Positions 7,803 to 16,429 of a stretch of DNA of 53,094 nucleotides are shown piece by piece. The translations under genes and the position numbers were made by a program. The notes under the pieces are model-generated. The model had not been told where the DNA came from. It saw only the letters and a program-made list of their open reading frames with translations, and did no database searches. This DNA comes from Bacteroidota bacterium (GTDB lineage Bacteria > Bacteroidota > Bacteroidia > Chitinophagales > Chitinophagaceae). The stretch is taken from positions 1-53,094 of the forward strand of contig JAFDXF010000067.1 in assembly GCA_018268055.1 (NCBI GenBank), read 5' to 3'. The first letter of the stretch is position 1, and every line of letters begins with the position of its first letter.

Positions 7803-7830
7803 AATTCATAATTCTACATTCTAAATTATC
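7801..7830. repeat. Right flanking repeat of four-helix-bundle gene (copy 1)
   Basis: CATAATTCATAATTCTACATTCTAAATT-type sequence, inverted relative to the block at 7411-7442 and related to the ATTCTAAATTC motif of arrays A-C. It overlaps the 3' end of hydA by about ten bases. Confidence 0.6.
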
Positions 7831-9200
7831 TGAGAAACTTTATTTCTCTTTATAAATCTACCATATCCTTTATCAATTTTACAATGATTCTGCTCAATAG
7901 CAACTTTTCCTCTCAATAAAACTGTTTTTACTTTACCCGTAACTTCCCATCCTTCGTAGCCGCTGTAGTCCACATTCATGTGATGTGTGGTGGCGGAAAG
8001 TTTGTGTTTTTCATTCGGATCAAAAATCACAATGTCTGCATCACTGCCTATTGCAATTGTTCCTTTGCGTGGAAACATGCCAAATATTTTTGCAGCGTTT
8101 GTGGAGGAAACTTCTACATATTTATTTAAAGTGATTTTATTTTTTACTACGCCTTCACTGAATAATAATTCCATCCTGTTTTCTATTGCAGGATGGCCGT
8201 TTGGTATTTTTGAAAAATCATCTTTGCCCATTTGTTTTTGCTCCCACATAAAAGGGCAATGATCGGTTGCAACCACTTGCACTAATCCTTGATTGATACC
8301 TGCCCATAATGTTGCCTGGTCTTTCTTTTCACGAAGCGGCGGACTCATCACCCATTTAGCGCCATCTTCTCTTTCATATAGCGAAGCATCAATGATTAAA
8401 TATTGAATACAAGTTTCTACAAATGTTTTTTGATTTCTTTTAGTGGCATTACGAACAGCGTTCAATGCACCTTCGCATGTAAGGTGAACAATATAACCCG
8501 GGCAGCTGGTGTAAAAACTCATATCCACAAAACGCTCACTTGCTTCTGCTTCTGTTATTTCAGGTTGGGATAGATAATGATAGAGTGGCGATAGCTTTCC
8601 TTCTGATTTATGTTTTGCAACAAGATAATCAATCATATCTCCGTTGGTTGCATGAACATTAATTAAACCTCCATGTTTTTTCACTTCTTCCATCAAGCCA
8701 ATCATCTGTCTATCATCAATCATTAAAGCACCTTTATATGCCATGAATGTTTTAAAAGAAGTGATGCCTTCTTTTTCTATGAGTCCTTGAATTTCTTTTT
8801 TTGTTTCATCATTAAAATCTGTAACCGCCATGTGAAAACTATAATCACCTACACAGTTGTTATCACTTCTGGAGCGCCATTCATCCAATGCTGCTTGTAA
8901 TGAATTACCTTGCTTTTGAAGAATAAAATCAATGACCATTGTAGTGCCGCCAAAAAGTGCAGCCCTTGTTCCCGTTTCATAATTATCGGAAGAGTAAGTG
9001 TCCATAAATGGCATGTCCAAATGTACATGTGGGTCAATACCTCCGGGAAAAATATATTTCCCAGTTGCATCTATTTCTTTTTCGGCTTTGACATTGAGAT
9101 TTTGCCCAATCGCTTTGATTGTTTCGCCTTCAATAAATATATCAGCAATAAAATCTGCATCTGCAGTAATGACTCTTCCGTTTCTTATTAGAATAGACAT
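7821..9200 (-). CDS. hydA: Dihydropyrimidinase (D-hydantoinase)
   Basis: 459 residues of the cyclic amidohydrolase family, the usual length. Metal ligands are visible: His58 and His60 (PHVHLDMP), the carboxylated Lys150 (SFKTFMAYKGA), His183 (NVHATNGD), His239 (IVHLTCEGA) and Asp313 (ATDHCPF). It opens dihydrouracil or dihydrothymine to N-carbamoyl-beta-amino acid, step two of the pathway, in the cytoplasm. The start is ATG 9200. It lies 44 bases after the permease gene, so the two are probably cotranscribed. Allantoinase is a weaker alternative; the preA/preT neighbours favour dihydropyrimidinase. Confidence 0.95.
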   Translation of the reverse strand: MSILIRNGRVITADADFIADIFIEGETIKAIGQNLNVKAEKEIDATGKYIFPGGIDPHVHLDMPFMDTYSSDNYETGTRAALFGGTTMVIDFILQKQGNSLQAALDEWRSRSDNNCVGDYSFHMAVTDFNDETKKEIQGLIEKEGITSFKTFMAYKGALMIDDRQMIGLMEEVKKHGGLINVHATNGDMIDYLVAKHKSEGKLSPLYHYLSQPEITEAEASERFVDMSFYTSCPGYIVHLTCEGALNAVRNATKRNQKTFVETCIQYLIIDASLYEREDGAKWVMSPPLREKKDQATLWAGINQGLVQVVATDHCPFMWEQKQMGKDDFSKIPNGHPAIENRMELLFSEGVVKNKITLNKYVEVSSTNAAKIFGMFPRKGTIAIGSDADIVIFDPNEKHKLSATTHHMNVDYSGYEGWEVTGKVKTVLLRGKVAIEQNHCKIDKGYGRFIKRNKVSQII

Positions 9201-9244
9201 ATAATTATTTGAATTAAAAAAAGTTAATAGAATTTATTCTAAAG

Positions 9245-10669
9245 TTATCTCTTTTTCATTAATAAATAATAAAGAACACCACTGATAAAAAAACTAAGGA
9301 ACCATGCATATCCATATAGTTTTGAAAAAATTTCAGGTACTGTTTCGCTGTTTAAAACTTTTATTTGTACTAAAAAGCCCGGAATGTTTGGAATAATTCC
9401 TGCCAATAAAGAAATAATAGCAACATGATTAAAACCACCTGAATAAGTGTAAGCGCCTTTATGTTTATATAGTTCTTCTACTTGCAATGTTTGTTTTCTG
9501 ATTAAAAAATAATCAACAATCATAATAGCTGCAATTGGCCCAAGTAATGCAGAATAGCCCCCCATCCAAGTAAAAATATAATCGCCGGGTATGGCAATGA
9601 GTTTCCATGGAAATATTAAGATGCCAACAACACCTGTTATGTATCCGCCTGTGCGAAAACTAATTTTTGATGGAGACAAATTAGAAAAATCATTTGCTGG
9701 GCTTACTAAATTAGCAGCAACATTTGTAGCAAGTGTAGATAGTACAATAGCTATTAAAGCAAAACCTGCAGCCCAGTGGTTATTAAATTTGCCAACCAAA
9801 TTTACAGGATCCCAAATTGCATCTCCATAAACAATAATTGTGGCAGAAGTAACAATAACACCAACAAATGCAATCAGCGTCATAGAAGGTGCAAGACCAA
9901 TAGCTTGCCCACGAATTTGCGAACGTTGGTTTTTTGCATATCGTGTAAAATCAGAAATGTTGAGTGAGAGTGTTGCCCAAAAACCAACCATCCCTGTTAA
10001 TGCAGGAAAGAATAATTTTCCGAATGCAGTGCTGCTTGTATTGATGGAAGAGTGATTAAATATATTGCTAAATCCGCCCGCAGCATCTAATGCCCATGCC
10101 AGTAATGCAAAGGCTGCAGCAGGTAAAAAAAATGATTTAAAGACCAAAAGTTTTTTAATGCTATCCACGCCGAGATAAATAACGAACATGTTCAATAACC
10201 AAAAGCCAAGAAAACAAAGCATCGGTAATATTTGGGGAAATAGTGATTGTGAATCTATCGGTGCAAGATTTGGAAACCACATTTGTAAAAAAGCATAAAT
10301 AGCAGCACCACCAATCCAAGTTTGAATGCCGAACCAACCACAAGCAATTATTGCCCTAAGCATTGCTGCAATATTTGCTCCCTTAATTCCAAAACTTGAC
10401 CGAGCTAATACAGGAAATGGTATGCCATATTTTGCACCTGCACGCCCATTTAAAATCATTGGCACTAAAACAATGGCATTGGCTAAAAAGATAATCAGAA
10501 TAGCCTGCCACCAGTTTAATCCTTCTTTTATTAATCCACTTGCAAGCATATAAGCCGGAATACAAATACTCATACCAATCCAGAGTGCTACAAAATTCCA
10601 TGTGCCCCAAGAACGTTTTTCTTGTGGTATTGGAGCAAGGTCTTCGTTGGTTAGAGATTTGTTGTTCAT
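9245..10669 (-). CDS. NCS1 family nucleobase:cation symporter
   Basis: 474 residues and about 12 transmembrane helices. The family signature region is visible: an N-terminal cytoplasmic PQEKRSWGTWNFVALWIGM, then YMLASGLIKEGLNWWQAI and GIPFPVLARSSFGIKGANI. These proteins take up cytosine, uracil, hydantoin or allantoin with Na+ or H+. Position in the cluster makes uracil/thymine or dihydropyrimidine uptake the likely job, but the exact substrate cannot be read. It is followed by hydA after 44 bases. Confidence 0.92.
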   Translation of the reverse strand: MNNKSLTNEDLAPIPQEKRSWGTWNFVALWIGMSICIPAYMLASGLIKEGLNWWQAILIIFLANAIVLVPMILNGRAGAKYGIPFPVLARSSFGIKGANIAAMLRAIIACGWFGIQTWIGGAAIYAFLQMWFPNLAPIDSQSLFPQILPMLCFLGFWLLNMFVIYLGVDSIKKLLVFKSFFLPAAAFALLAWALDAAGGFSNIFNHSSINTSSTAFGKLFFPALTGMVGFWATLSLNISDFTRYAKNQRSQIRGQAIGLAPSMTLIAFVGVIVTSATIIVYGDAIWDPVNLVGKFNNHWAAGFALIAIVLSTLATNVAANLVSPANDFSNLSPSKISFRTGGYITGVVGILIFPWKLIAIPGDYIFTWMGGYSALLGPIAAIMIVDYFLIRKQTLQVEELYKHKGAYTYSGGFNHVAIISLLAGIIPNIPGFLVQIKVLNSETVPEIFSKLYGYAWFLSFFISGVLYYLLMKKR

Positions 10670-10673
10670 GTTT

Positions 10674-10706
10674 TAATGTAGAATTTAGAATTATGAATGT
10701 ATAATG
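10674..10706. repeat. Left flanking repeat of four-helix-bundle gene (copy 2)
   Basis: TAATGTAGAATTTAGAATTATGAAT, the reverse complement of an ATTCATAATTCTAAATTCTACATT-type motif. The matching opposite-orientation block lies on the other side of the gene at 11103-11166. Confidence 0.65.
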
Positions 10707-11072
10707 TCAATTAAGATATCGTTGCTTTGTTGTAAGTATTATGCTATTTAAAATCTTTTTTATTTCAATACAATTACCAATCAAATTTGAAAAGTAATCT
10801 TCACTTATGTATTCACTATCCTTCAATAAGTTCAACCAATAAATTGTTTCATTTGATTCTTTTAAGGCAATATTTAATTTATGAATAAAATCTTTTTTAG
10901 ATTCTGAAACGACACCTTCGTGAATGTTAGCACCAATAGATGTACCACTTCTCATAATTTGTTTTGAAAGTACAAACTCTTTTTGCTCTATAAGGTATTT
11001 ATAAAGCTTAATAATTTCCAATGCAAATGCATACGATTTTTTTACAATTATATTATCGGTATTGATACTCAT
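10707..11072 (-). CDS. Four-helix-bundle protein (23S rRNA IVS-protein family)
   Basis: 121 residues from ATG 11072 (MSINTDNIIVKKSYAFAL). An in-frame ATG at 11105 would add 11 residues not seen in the paralogue. The family core is intact: SGTSIGANIHEGVVSESKKDFIHKL, ETIYWLNLLKDSEYI and a C-terminal helix ending TTKQRYLN. It is the complete relative of the broken copy at 7431-7802. Its molecular function is unknown in the family. It occupies the 500-base gap between the permease and the aminotransferase, with inverted AT-rich repeats on both sides. This suggests it arrived as a unit rather than being part of pyrimidine metabolism. Confidence 0.85.
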   Translation of the reverse strand: MSINTDNIIVKKSYAFALEIIKLYKYLIEQKEFVLSKQIMRSGTSIGANIHEGVVSESKKDFIHKLNIALKESNETIYWLNLLKDSEYISEDYFSNLIGNCIEIKKILNSIILTTKQRYLN

Positions 11073-11102
11073 ATATTGGTTCAAATTAACGCTTATCAAC
11101 TC

Positions 11103-11166
11103 CATTCTACATTCTAAATTCTACATTCTAAATGCTACATTCTAAATTCCACATTCACTATTCCAC
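11103..11166. repeat. Right flanking repeat of four-helix-bundle gene (copy 2)
   Basis: About seven tandem 8-13-base variants of CATTCTACATTCTAAATT, TACATTCTAAATG, CCACATTC. This is the same motif class as arrays A-C (ATTCTAAATTC) and is inverted relative to the block at 10674-10706. Confidence 0.75.
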
Positions 11167-11170
11167 ATTC

Positions 11171-12514
11171 TTAATTCGTATGCTCATCAGCAATTTTTAT
11201 TGCCTCACTGATTATTGCCAAGCCTTCATCTATTTGTTCTTTGGTAACGATTAATGGTGGCGCACAGAAAATAAAATTCCAACGGACAAATGTGTACATG
11301 CCGAGTTCTTTAATCTTTGCTGCTACTTTATTCATCACCGTCATCTCATCAGGTTTTGCATTGAAGGGAGCCATCGGCTCTTTGGTTTTTCTATTTTTCA
11401 CCAATTCAATACAACCCAATAAACCGGTATTCCTAAAATCACCAATGGAAGGATGTTTTGCTTTTAATTTTTCAACTTGATCTTCCATATATTTTCCCAT
11501 CACTCTTGCATTTTCAATCAGTCCATCTTCTTCATAAATTTTTATTGTTTCTAAAGCTGCCGCACAACAAACAGGATGTGCGGAATAAGTTAAACCCAAC
11601 GGCAGTACTGCATCATCATATTTTGCAGCAATTTTATTACTCACTTGCACACAGCCAAACGGCAAGTAGCCACAGGTTAATCCTTTTGCCATTACAATCA
11701 TATCGGGAACGATATCATGATTTTGAAAACCAAACCATTGGCCTGTTCTTCCAAATCCACTCATTACTTCATCTATGATTAAAAGTATTCCATGCTTTTG
11801 TGTTATTTCTCTTACGGCTTTTAAAAATCCTTTTGGATATTTCAGGCAGCCGCTTGTTCCGCTTTCGCCTTCTAATAAGACTGCGGCAACTGTTCCCGGT
11901 CCTTCATAAGCAATAACTCTTTCAAAAGATGCAACTGCTTCTTTCAATAAATTTTCTTCGCCGTATTCCCAACGATATAAATAAGGTAAATCAAAGTGAA
12001 CAAAGTTGGGCGCTTGTTGTGCATCAACAGGTATTCTTCTTGGATCACCACCTGCAGAAATTGCACCCATTGTTGCTCCATGATAAGATTGGTAACGGGT
12101 AATTATTTTATGCCTTCCTGTATATAACCTTGCCAACTTGATTGCATTCTCGTTGGATGTTGCACCGCAAAGTGTGAAGAAAGATTTTTTTAAATCGCCC
12201 GGACATATCTCGGCTAATTTTTTTCCCAAATCTGCACGAGCCTGCGTTACACAACTGGGAGATACATACGATACGGCCTGCATTTGTTTGACCACCGCTT
12301 CAGTGATTCGTTGGTTACCATGACCGATATTTAAATTTATCAACCCACTTGAAAAATCTAAAATTCGATTGTCGTCATAATCATACAGATAAACACCTTC
12401 TGCATGTTTTACTGCAATAGGATTGGTTCCTTTTTGTTTACTCCACGAAAACAGTGTATAATCTTGACTGTTTTGAATAATTTCTGTTGCTTCGGAAATT
12501 GTTTTTGTTGACAT
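11171..12514 (-). CDS. Class III (omega-) aminotransferase, likely beta-alanine transaminase
   Basis: 447 residues, PLP-dependent fold type I. Visible are CGATSNENAIKLAR (phosphate-binding region), the pyridine-binding Asp248 (LLIIDEVMSGFGRTG) and the Schiff-base Lys277 (IVMAKGLTCGYLPFG). ATG 12514 (MSTKTISEAT) is preferred to a TTG 42 bases upstream. Relatives act on beta-alanine, 4-aminobutyrate or taurine. With mmsA and the pyrimidine genes around it, conversion of beta-alanine and 3-aminoisobutyrate to malonate and methylmalonate semialdehydes is the most likely role. The amino acceptor (pyruvate or 2-oxoglutarate) is not evident. Confidence 0.9.
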   Translation of the reverse strand: MSTKTISEATEIIQNSQDYTLFSWSKQKGTNPIAVKHAEGVYLYDYDDNRILDFSSGLINLNIGHGNQRITEAVVKQMQAVSYVSPSCVTQARADLGKKLAEICPGDLKKSFFTLCGATSNENAIKLARLYTGRHKIITRYQSYHGATMGAISAGGDPRRIPVDAQQAPNFVHFDLPYLYRWEYGEENLLKEAVASFERVIAYEGPGTVAAVLLEGESGTSGCLKYPKGFLKAVREITQKHGILLIIDEVMSGFGRTGQWFGFQNHDIVPDMIVMAKGLTCGYLPFGCVQVSNKIAAKYDDAVLPLGLTYSAHPVCCAAALETIKIYEEDGLIENARVMGKYMEDQVEKLKAKHPSIGDFRNTGLLGCIELVKNRKTKEPMAPFNAKPDEMTVMNKVAAKIKELGMYTFVRWNFIFCAPPLIVTKEQIDEGLAIISEAIKIADEHTN

Positions 12515-12626
12515 GATATAGTTTTTAATATTATTAATTTTAATAGGTCTATTCAATGATTATTTAGTGAACCAAGTAGGCTTCAATTTTCTTATAATTA
12601 ACAAGTTTTGTTTTAACTATTTATAC

Positions 12627-13178
12627 TTATTCGTCATCTTTTCTATTAAATCCAATCATTCTTCTCTTTGGCTGTACCGGATTTAATAGTTGCTTCAATG
12701 CTTCAAATATCAAGGCAATGTCTTTCTTATTTTCTTTTACATCTTTTTCCATCTTTTCCAATTTCAGTAAAATATCTTTATTGTTTAAGAGCAATTCTTT
12801 CATTTTAGTAAACACTCTTATGATCTGAATATTAACCTGAATAGCTAAATGACTATTTAAAATACTTGATAACATAGCTACACCCTGTTCGGTAAAACAA
12901 AATGGTGCATATCTTAGTCCCATTACATCAGATGAATTGGAGGTCACAATTTGTGACCTCCAATTTTCAAACTCTTTCTTTGACATTTCAAACATAAAAT
13001 CCTTTGGAAATCGTTCCATATTTCTTTTTACTGCTTGCTTCAGGACTTTTGTTTCTATTCCATACATTTCAGCAAGGTCTCTGTCAAGCATAATCTTTTG
13101 CTTCCTGATTAAGTAAATTTTATTGACGATAGCTTCATCAGAAAGGAAAGATTTTATCAGTTTTACCGATTTAGGCAT
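12627..13178 (-). CDS. ORF6N domain protein (copy 1)
   Basis: 183 residues. The N-terminal ORF6N DNA-binding-like domain shows IRKQKIMLDRDLAEMYGIET, KQAVKRNMERFPKDFMFEM and, after a variable SQIVTSN segment, YAPFCFTEQGVAMLSSILNS. The C-terminal third is a charged coiled-coil-like stretch (KLEKMEKDVKENKKDI) and a basic tail. ORF6N domains are best known from phages and scattered bacterial genes; their cellular role is uncertain. It is a paralogue of the next gene, 55 bases away, in the gap between mmsA and the aminotransferase. Confidence 0.88.
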   Translation of the reverse strand: MPKSVKLIKSFLSDEAIVNKIYLIRKQKIMLDRDLAEMYGIETKVLKQAVKRNMERFPKDFMFEMSKKEFENWRSQIVTSNSSDVMGLRYAPFCFTEQGVAMLSSILNSHLAIQVNIQIIRVFTKMKELLLNNKDILLKLEKMEKDVKENKKDIALIFEALKQLLNPVQPKRRMIGFNRKDDE

Positions 13179-13233
13179 AATTCATTTTTCAATTTATTTT
13201 GTTTTCCGAAACTATAAATCCCAATCGTTTATT

Positions 13234-13794
13234 TTATCCTTTAAACCCTATTCGTTCTCTTTCATCCCACTTTTTTTGATTGGCTCTTTCATCTAACAGG
13301 TTTTCCATTGCATCATAAAGTTGATTTAATTGAGCATCGTGTTCGCCAATTCTTTCTTTAATGAGTCTCATTTGCTCTCGCAAATCGTTTTCTTGAATTA
13401 ACACTCGTCTTATTTCTATAAAAGCACGCATAATTGCAATATTCATAGCTATTGCTTTGTCAGAGTTTAGAATACCGCTTAGCATAGCAACACCTTGTTC
13501 GGTAAAAACATGAGGCAAGTATCTTGTGCCTCCTCTTCCTTTTTTTGAGGTTTCATTTTGTGACCTCAAAAAATTGCTATCATTTGAGGTTTCAATTTGA
13601 AACCTCAAAGATTCCCATTCTTCGTTAGTAAGTTGGAACATAAAATCTTTTGGGAATCGCTTAATATTTCTTTTTACAGCGAGATTAAGAGCTTTTGTTT
13701 CAATTTGATAAAGTTCTGCAAGTTCTTTGTCAAGCATAACTCTCTCGCCTCTGATTTCATAAATCCTATTCTGAATACTTTTTATTATTTGCAT
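13234..13794 (-). CDS. ORF6N domain protein (copy 2)
   Basis: 186 residues with the same plan as its neighbour: IRGERVMLDKELAELYQIET, NLAVKRNIKRFPKDFMFQL, then FTEQGVAMLSGILNSDKAI and a C-terminal coiled coil (REQMRLIKERIGEHDAQL). The middle segment repeats the phrase SLRFQIETSN/FLRSQNETSK, a short internal duplication. The two genes differ too much to be a fresh duplication. It starts 23 bases downstream of the mmsA stop, so it is probably read from the mmsA transcript. Confidence 0.88.
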   Translation of the reverse strand: MQIIKSIQNRIYEIRGERVMLDKELAELYQIETKALNLAVKRNIKRFPKDFMFQLTNEEWESLRFQIETSNDSNFLRSQNETSKKGRGGTRYLPHVFTEQGVAMLSGILNSDKAIAMNIAIMRAFIEIRRVLIQENDLREQMRLIKERIGEHDAQLNQLYDAMENLLDERANQKKWDERERIGFKG

Positions 13795-13817
13795 TTTCTG
13801 TTTTTTTTAAAACTTAA

Positions 13818-15275
13818 TCAACTCATCCAATTCACTCCAGCTTCAGGATTCCATTTTGTAGTTGATTTTTTTAGCTTTGTCCAAAACTCAATACTACTTT
13901 TTCCGGTGATATCACCTACGCCAAACTTGCTTTCATTCCAGCCGCCAAAACTAAAAGGCTCACGGGGCACAGGCACACCCACATTCACGCCTATCATTCC
14001 GGCACTTGCTTTCTCTATAATATATCTTGCCATTCCGCCATTTTGTGTAAACACAGATGCCGCATTGCCATAAGGATTCGCATTTTCAATTGCCAATGCT
14101 TCATCCACAGTGTTGGTACGCATGATAGAAATGACGGGGCCAAAAATTTCTTCTTTGGCTACCGACATTTCAGGCGTTACATAATCTATTACTGTTGGAC
14201 CAACATAAGTGCCGCCCTCTTTTCCTTTCACTTTTGTTTTTCTTCCATCTACCAATATTTTCGCTCCTTGTTTTTCTGCTTCATCAATATATCTTTCAAT
14301 TCTTTCTTGTGATTCTTTATTGATTACTGCGCCTAAGTTTTCACCCGGCACTATTTTTTTGGCTTCATCACATATTTTATTGATGATGTGATCTACATTA
14401 CCCACAGCTACCATTGCAGATGCAGCCATGCAGCGCTGACCGGCACAGCCACTCATACTTGCGGCAACATTTTGTGCGGTCATATCAGGTTTCGCATCAG
14501 GTAATACCATCAAATGATTTTTTGCACCTCCTAAGGCTAATGCTCTTTTAAAATGGGAAGTAGCTCTTTGATATACCAGCTTTGCAATCTTGGTAGAGCC
14601 AACAAATGAAACTGCTTCAATGCCCGGATGATCGCAAATGGCGTTTACAATTTCGCTATCACCGTTTACAATATTAAATACGCCATCAGGCAAGCCTGCT
14701 TCTTTCAATAAAATAGCTAATCGAGCACAACTCAACGGCACTTTTTCAGATGGTTTTATAATCATACAATTCCCCAATGCAATTGCATTGGGAATTGTCC
14801 AGTTTGGCACCATTGAAGGAAAATTGAACGGTACTATAGATGCAACAACACCTAATGGCACATGTTCTGTTCTACATTCCACTCCTTTGCTTACTTCTAA
14901 TATTTCTCCGGAAACCAATTGTGGCAGTGAAGTAGCAAACTCTGTAAGTTCAATACATTTTTCTATTTCTGCTACAGATTCACCATAAGTCTTTCCATTT
15001 TCTTCACTGCATAATTCGGCTAACTCTTTTAAATGTTTTTCTAACAAAGTTTTATACTTGAAAAAAACTTGCACTCTTTCTTTGATGGGTGTTTTACTCC
15101 ATGCAGGAAATGCAGTTTTTGCGGCTTGTACTGCAGCGTTTAAGTCTTTTGTTGTGGACATAGGCACATCAGAAAGATGATTACCATCAAGCGGAGAAAT
15201 TACCGATAGTTTACGATCGGAATCGGTATTGACAAATTTTCCATTAATAAAATTTTGAACTGGCGAATATTTCAT
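13818..15275 (-). CDS. mmsA: CoA-acylating (methyl)malonate-semialdehyde dehydrogenase
   Basis: 485 residues of the aldehyde dehydrogenase superfamily. The nucleophile is Cys282 in GCAGQRCMAAS. The usual general-base Glu is replaced in ALALGGAKNHL (246-256), the hallmark of the CoA-dependent subfamily. FVGST (224-228) is the NAD-binding loop. It oxidises malonate or methylmalonate semialdehyde with NAD+ and CoA to acetyl-CoA or propionyl-CoA plus CO2. This is the final step for beta-alanine and 3-aminoisobutyrate, which closes the pyrimidine pathway. It is the first gene of the minus-strand cluster (start ATG 15275), divergent from the methyltransferase at 15388, so the operon promoter should lie in 15276-15387. 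A valine or inositol catabolic role is possible but not indicated here. Confidence 0.93.
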   Translation of the reverse strand: MKYSPVQNFINGKFVNTDSDRKLSVISPLDGNHLSDVPMSTTKDLNAAVQAAKTAFPAWSKTPIKERVQVFFKYKTLLEKHLKELAELCSEENGKTYGESVAEIEKCIELTEFATSLPQLVSGEILEVSKGVECRTEHVPLGVVASIVPFNFPSMVPNWTIPNAIALGNCMIIKPSEKVPLSCARLAILLKEAGLPDGVFNIVNGDSEIVNAICDHPGIEAVSFVGSTKIAKLVYQRATSHFKRALALGGAKNHLMVLPDAKPDMTAQNVAASMSGCAGQRCMAASAMVAVGNVDHIINKICDEAKKIVPGENLGAVINKESQERIERYIDEAEKQGAKILVDGRKTKVKGKEGGTYVGPTVIDYVTPEMSVAKEEIFGPVISIMRTNTVDEALAIENANPYGNAASVFTQNGGMARYIIEKASAGMIGVNVGVPVPREPFSFGGWNESKFGVGDITGKSSIEFWTKLKKSTTKWNPEAGVNWMS

Positions 15276-15387
15276 AATGTTATTTTATTTTGAAGTTAAT
15301 TAGAATAAAGAGCTGATTGTTTTTCGAAAAGGGAAGGATAAATATACTTATTTTGTTTGTTAATACAAATCAAATCACTGAAATTTT

Positions 15388-15984
15388 ATGACTCCTGAAC
15401 GAAAAGAGCGTTTAACATCTGTGTTAAATAAACGGCAAGGGAATATTACAATTGTCTTGGAGAATGTATTTGATCCACATAATATTTCTGCGGTGATGCG
15501 CACTGTTGATGCCGTCGGCATTCAGGATATTTATATTCTAAATACAAAAATTCCAAGGCATAAGAAATGGGGTGTAAGAAGTTCTTCAAGTGCGGCGAAG
15601 TGGTTAACCATCCATCAATTTGAAAATACAGAAGAATGTTTTAAAGAATTACGTAATCATTATTCAAAAATATTAACGACACATCTAAGCAGTGATGCAG
15701 TGTCTTTGCATGAAATAGATTTTACACAAAGTATTGCATTGGTATTTGGTAATGAGCATAGCGGAGTAAGTGATGAAGTAAGAGCGTTATCCGATGGTAA
15801 TTTTATTATCCCGCAAGTGGGTATTATAAAATCATTGAATATAAGCGTTGCTTGTGCGGTCACACTATATGAAGCATATCGCCAAAAAAATCTTGCAGGC
15901 CATTTTAATCAACCGGGGCTGGATAAAACAAGCTATAATAATTTATTAAAGGAATGGAGCTATCAAAAAAAACTTGAAGAATAA
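15388..15984 (+). CDS. TrmH/SpoU family RNA 2'-O-methyltransferase
   Basis: 198 residues of the SPOUT fold. The three family motifs are present: NVFDPHNISAVMRTVDAVG, LVFGNEHSGVSDEV and SLNISVACAVTLYEAYRQ. The protein has no N-terminal L30-like domain, as in TrmH, which methylates G18 in the tRNA D-loop. The N-terminus (TPERKERLTSVLNKRQGN) and length also fit TrmH. A different tRNA or rRNA target cannot be excluded. Start ATG 15388. Confidence 0.88.
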   Translation: MTPERKERLTSVLNKRQGNITIVLENVFDPHNISAVMRTVDAVGIQDIYILNTKIPRHKKWGVRSSSSAAKWLTIHQFENTEECFKELRNHYSKILTTHLSSDAVSLHEIDFTQSIALVFGNEHSGVSDEVRALSDGNFIIPQVGIIKSLNISVACAVTLYEAYRQKNLAGHFNQPGLDKTSYNNLLKEWSYQKKLEE

Positions 15985-16050
15985 GTTTGGTTTATTCTTT
16001 GTTACTTACACATTGCCTGTTGCAATGCTTAATTTTTTGAAATCCCCTTT

Positions 16051-16266
16051 TTACAAAGTTTCCATACTTTCTTTTACTTCTGCTTCCATTATTTCCCTTT
16101 TTGCTTTGGCTAATAAGTTAATAAAATAAATACCAGCACCAAGAGCTATAAGCGCAAGAAAAATACCCCAAAAACTTCCATAATAGATGCCCATAGCGAT
16201 AGCAAAGCCTACCAATACTAAAAAGGCAAACATGATTAATCGGCTAATAAATTGATTGTTTAGCAT
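16051..16266 (-). CDS. Small membrane protein, unknown function
   Basis: 71 residues with two hydrophobic stretches at about 8-27 and 31-50, then a charged C-terminal helix (AKAKREIMEAEVKESMETL). It is convergent with the methyltransferase gene. I do not recognise the family. Confidence 0.6.
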   Translation of the reverse strand: MLNNQFISRLIMFAFLVLVGFAIAMGIYYGSFWGIFLALIALGAGIYFINLLAKAKREIMEAEVKESMETL

Positions 16267-16429
16267 AAGCGATGATTTTGGATGAAGAAATTTGATTCTT
16301 TTCGGCTAAGATTCATGACCTAAAAATTTCCATAAAATATTTTCAAATATTTAAGGATGTACTGTCTGTTTATCATTGGAAATGCGCCTTAAAAATCGTA
16401 TAATTGTAAAAAGCAAAAAATATAAATAT

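Noticed and set aside
15276..15387. Consensus promoter for the pyrimidine operon
   Set aside because: This divergent spacer must hold it, but I found no good TAnnTTTG match on the minus strand, so no site is called.
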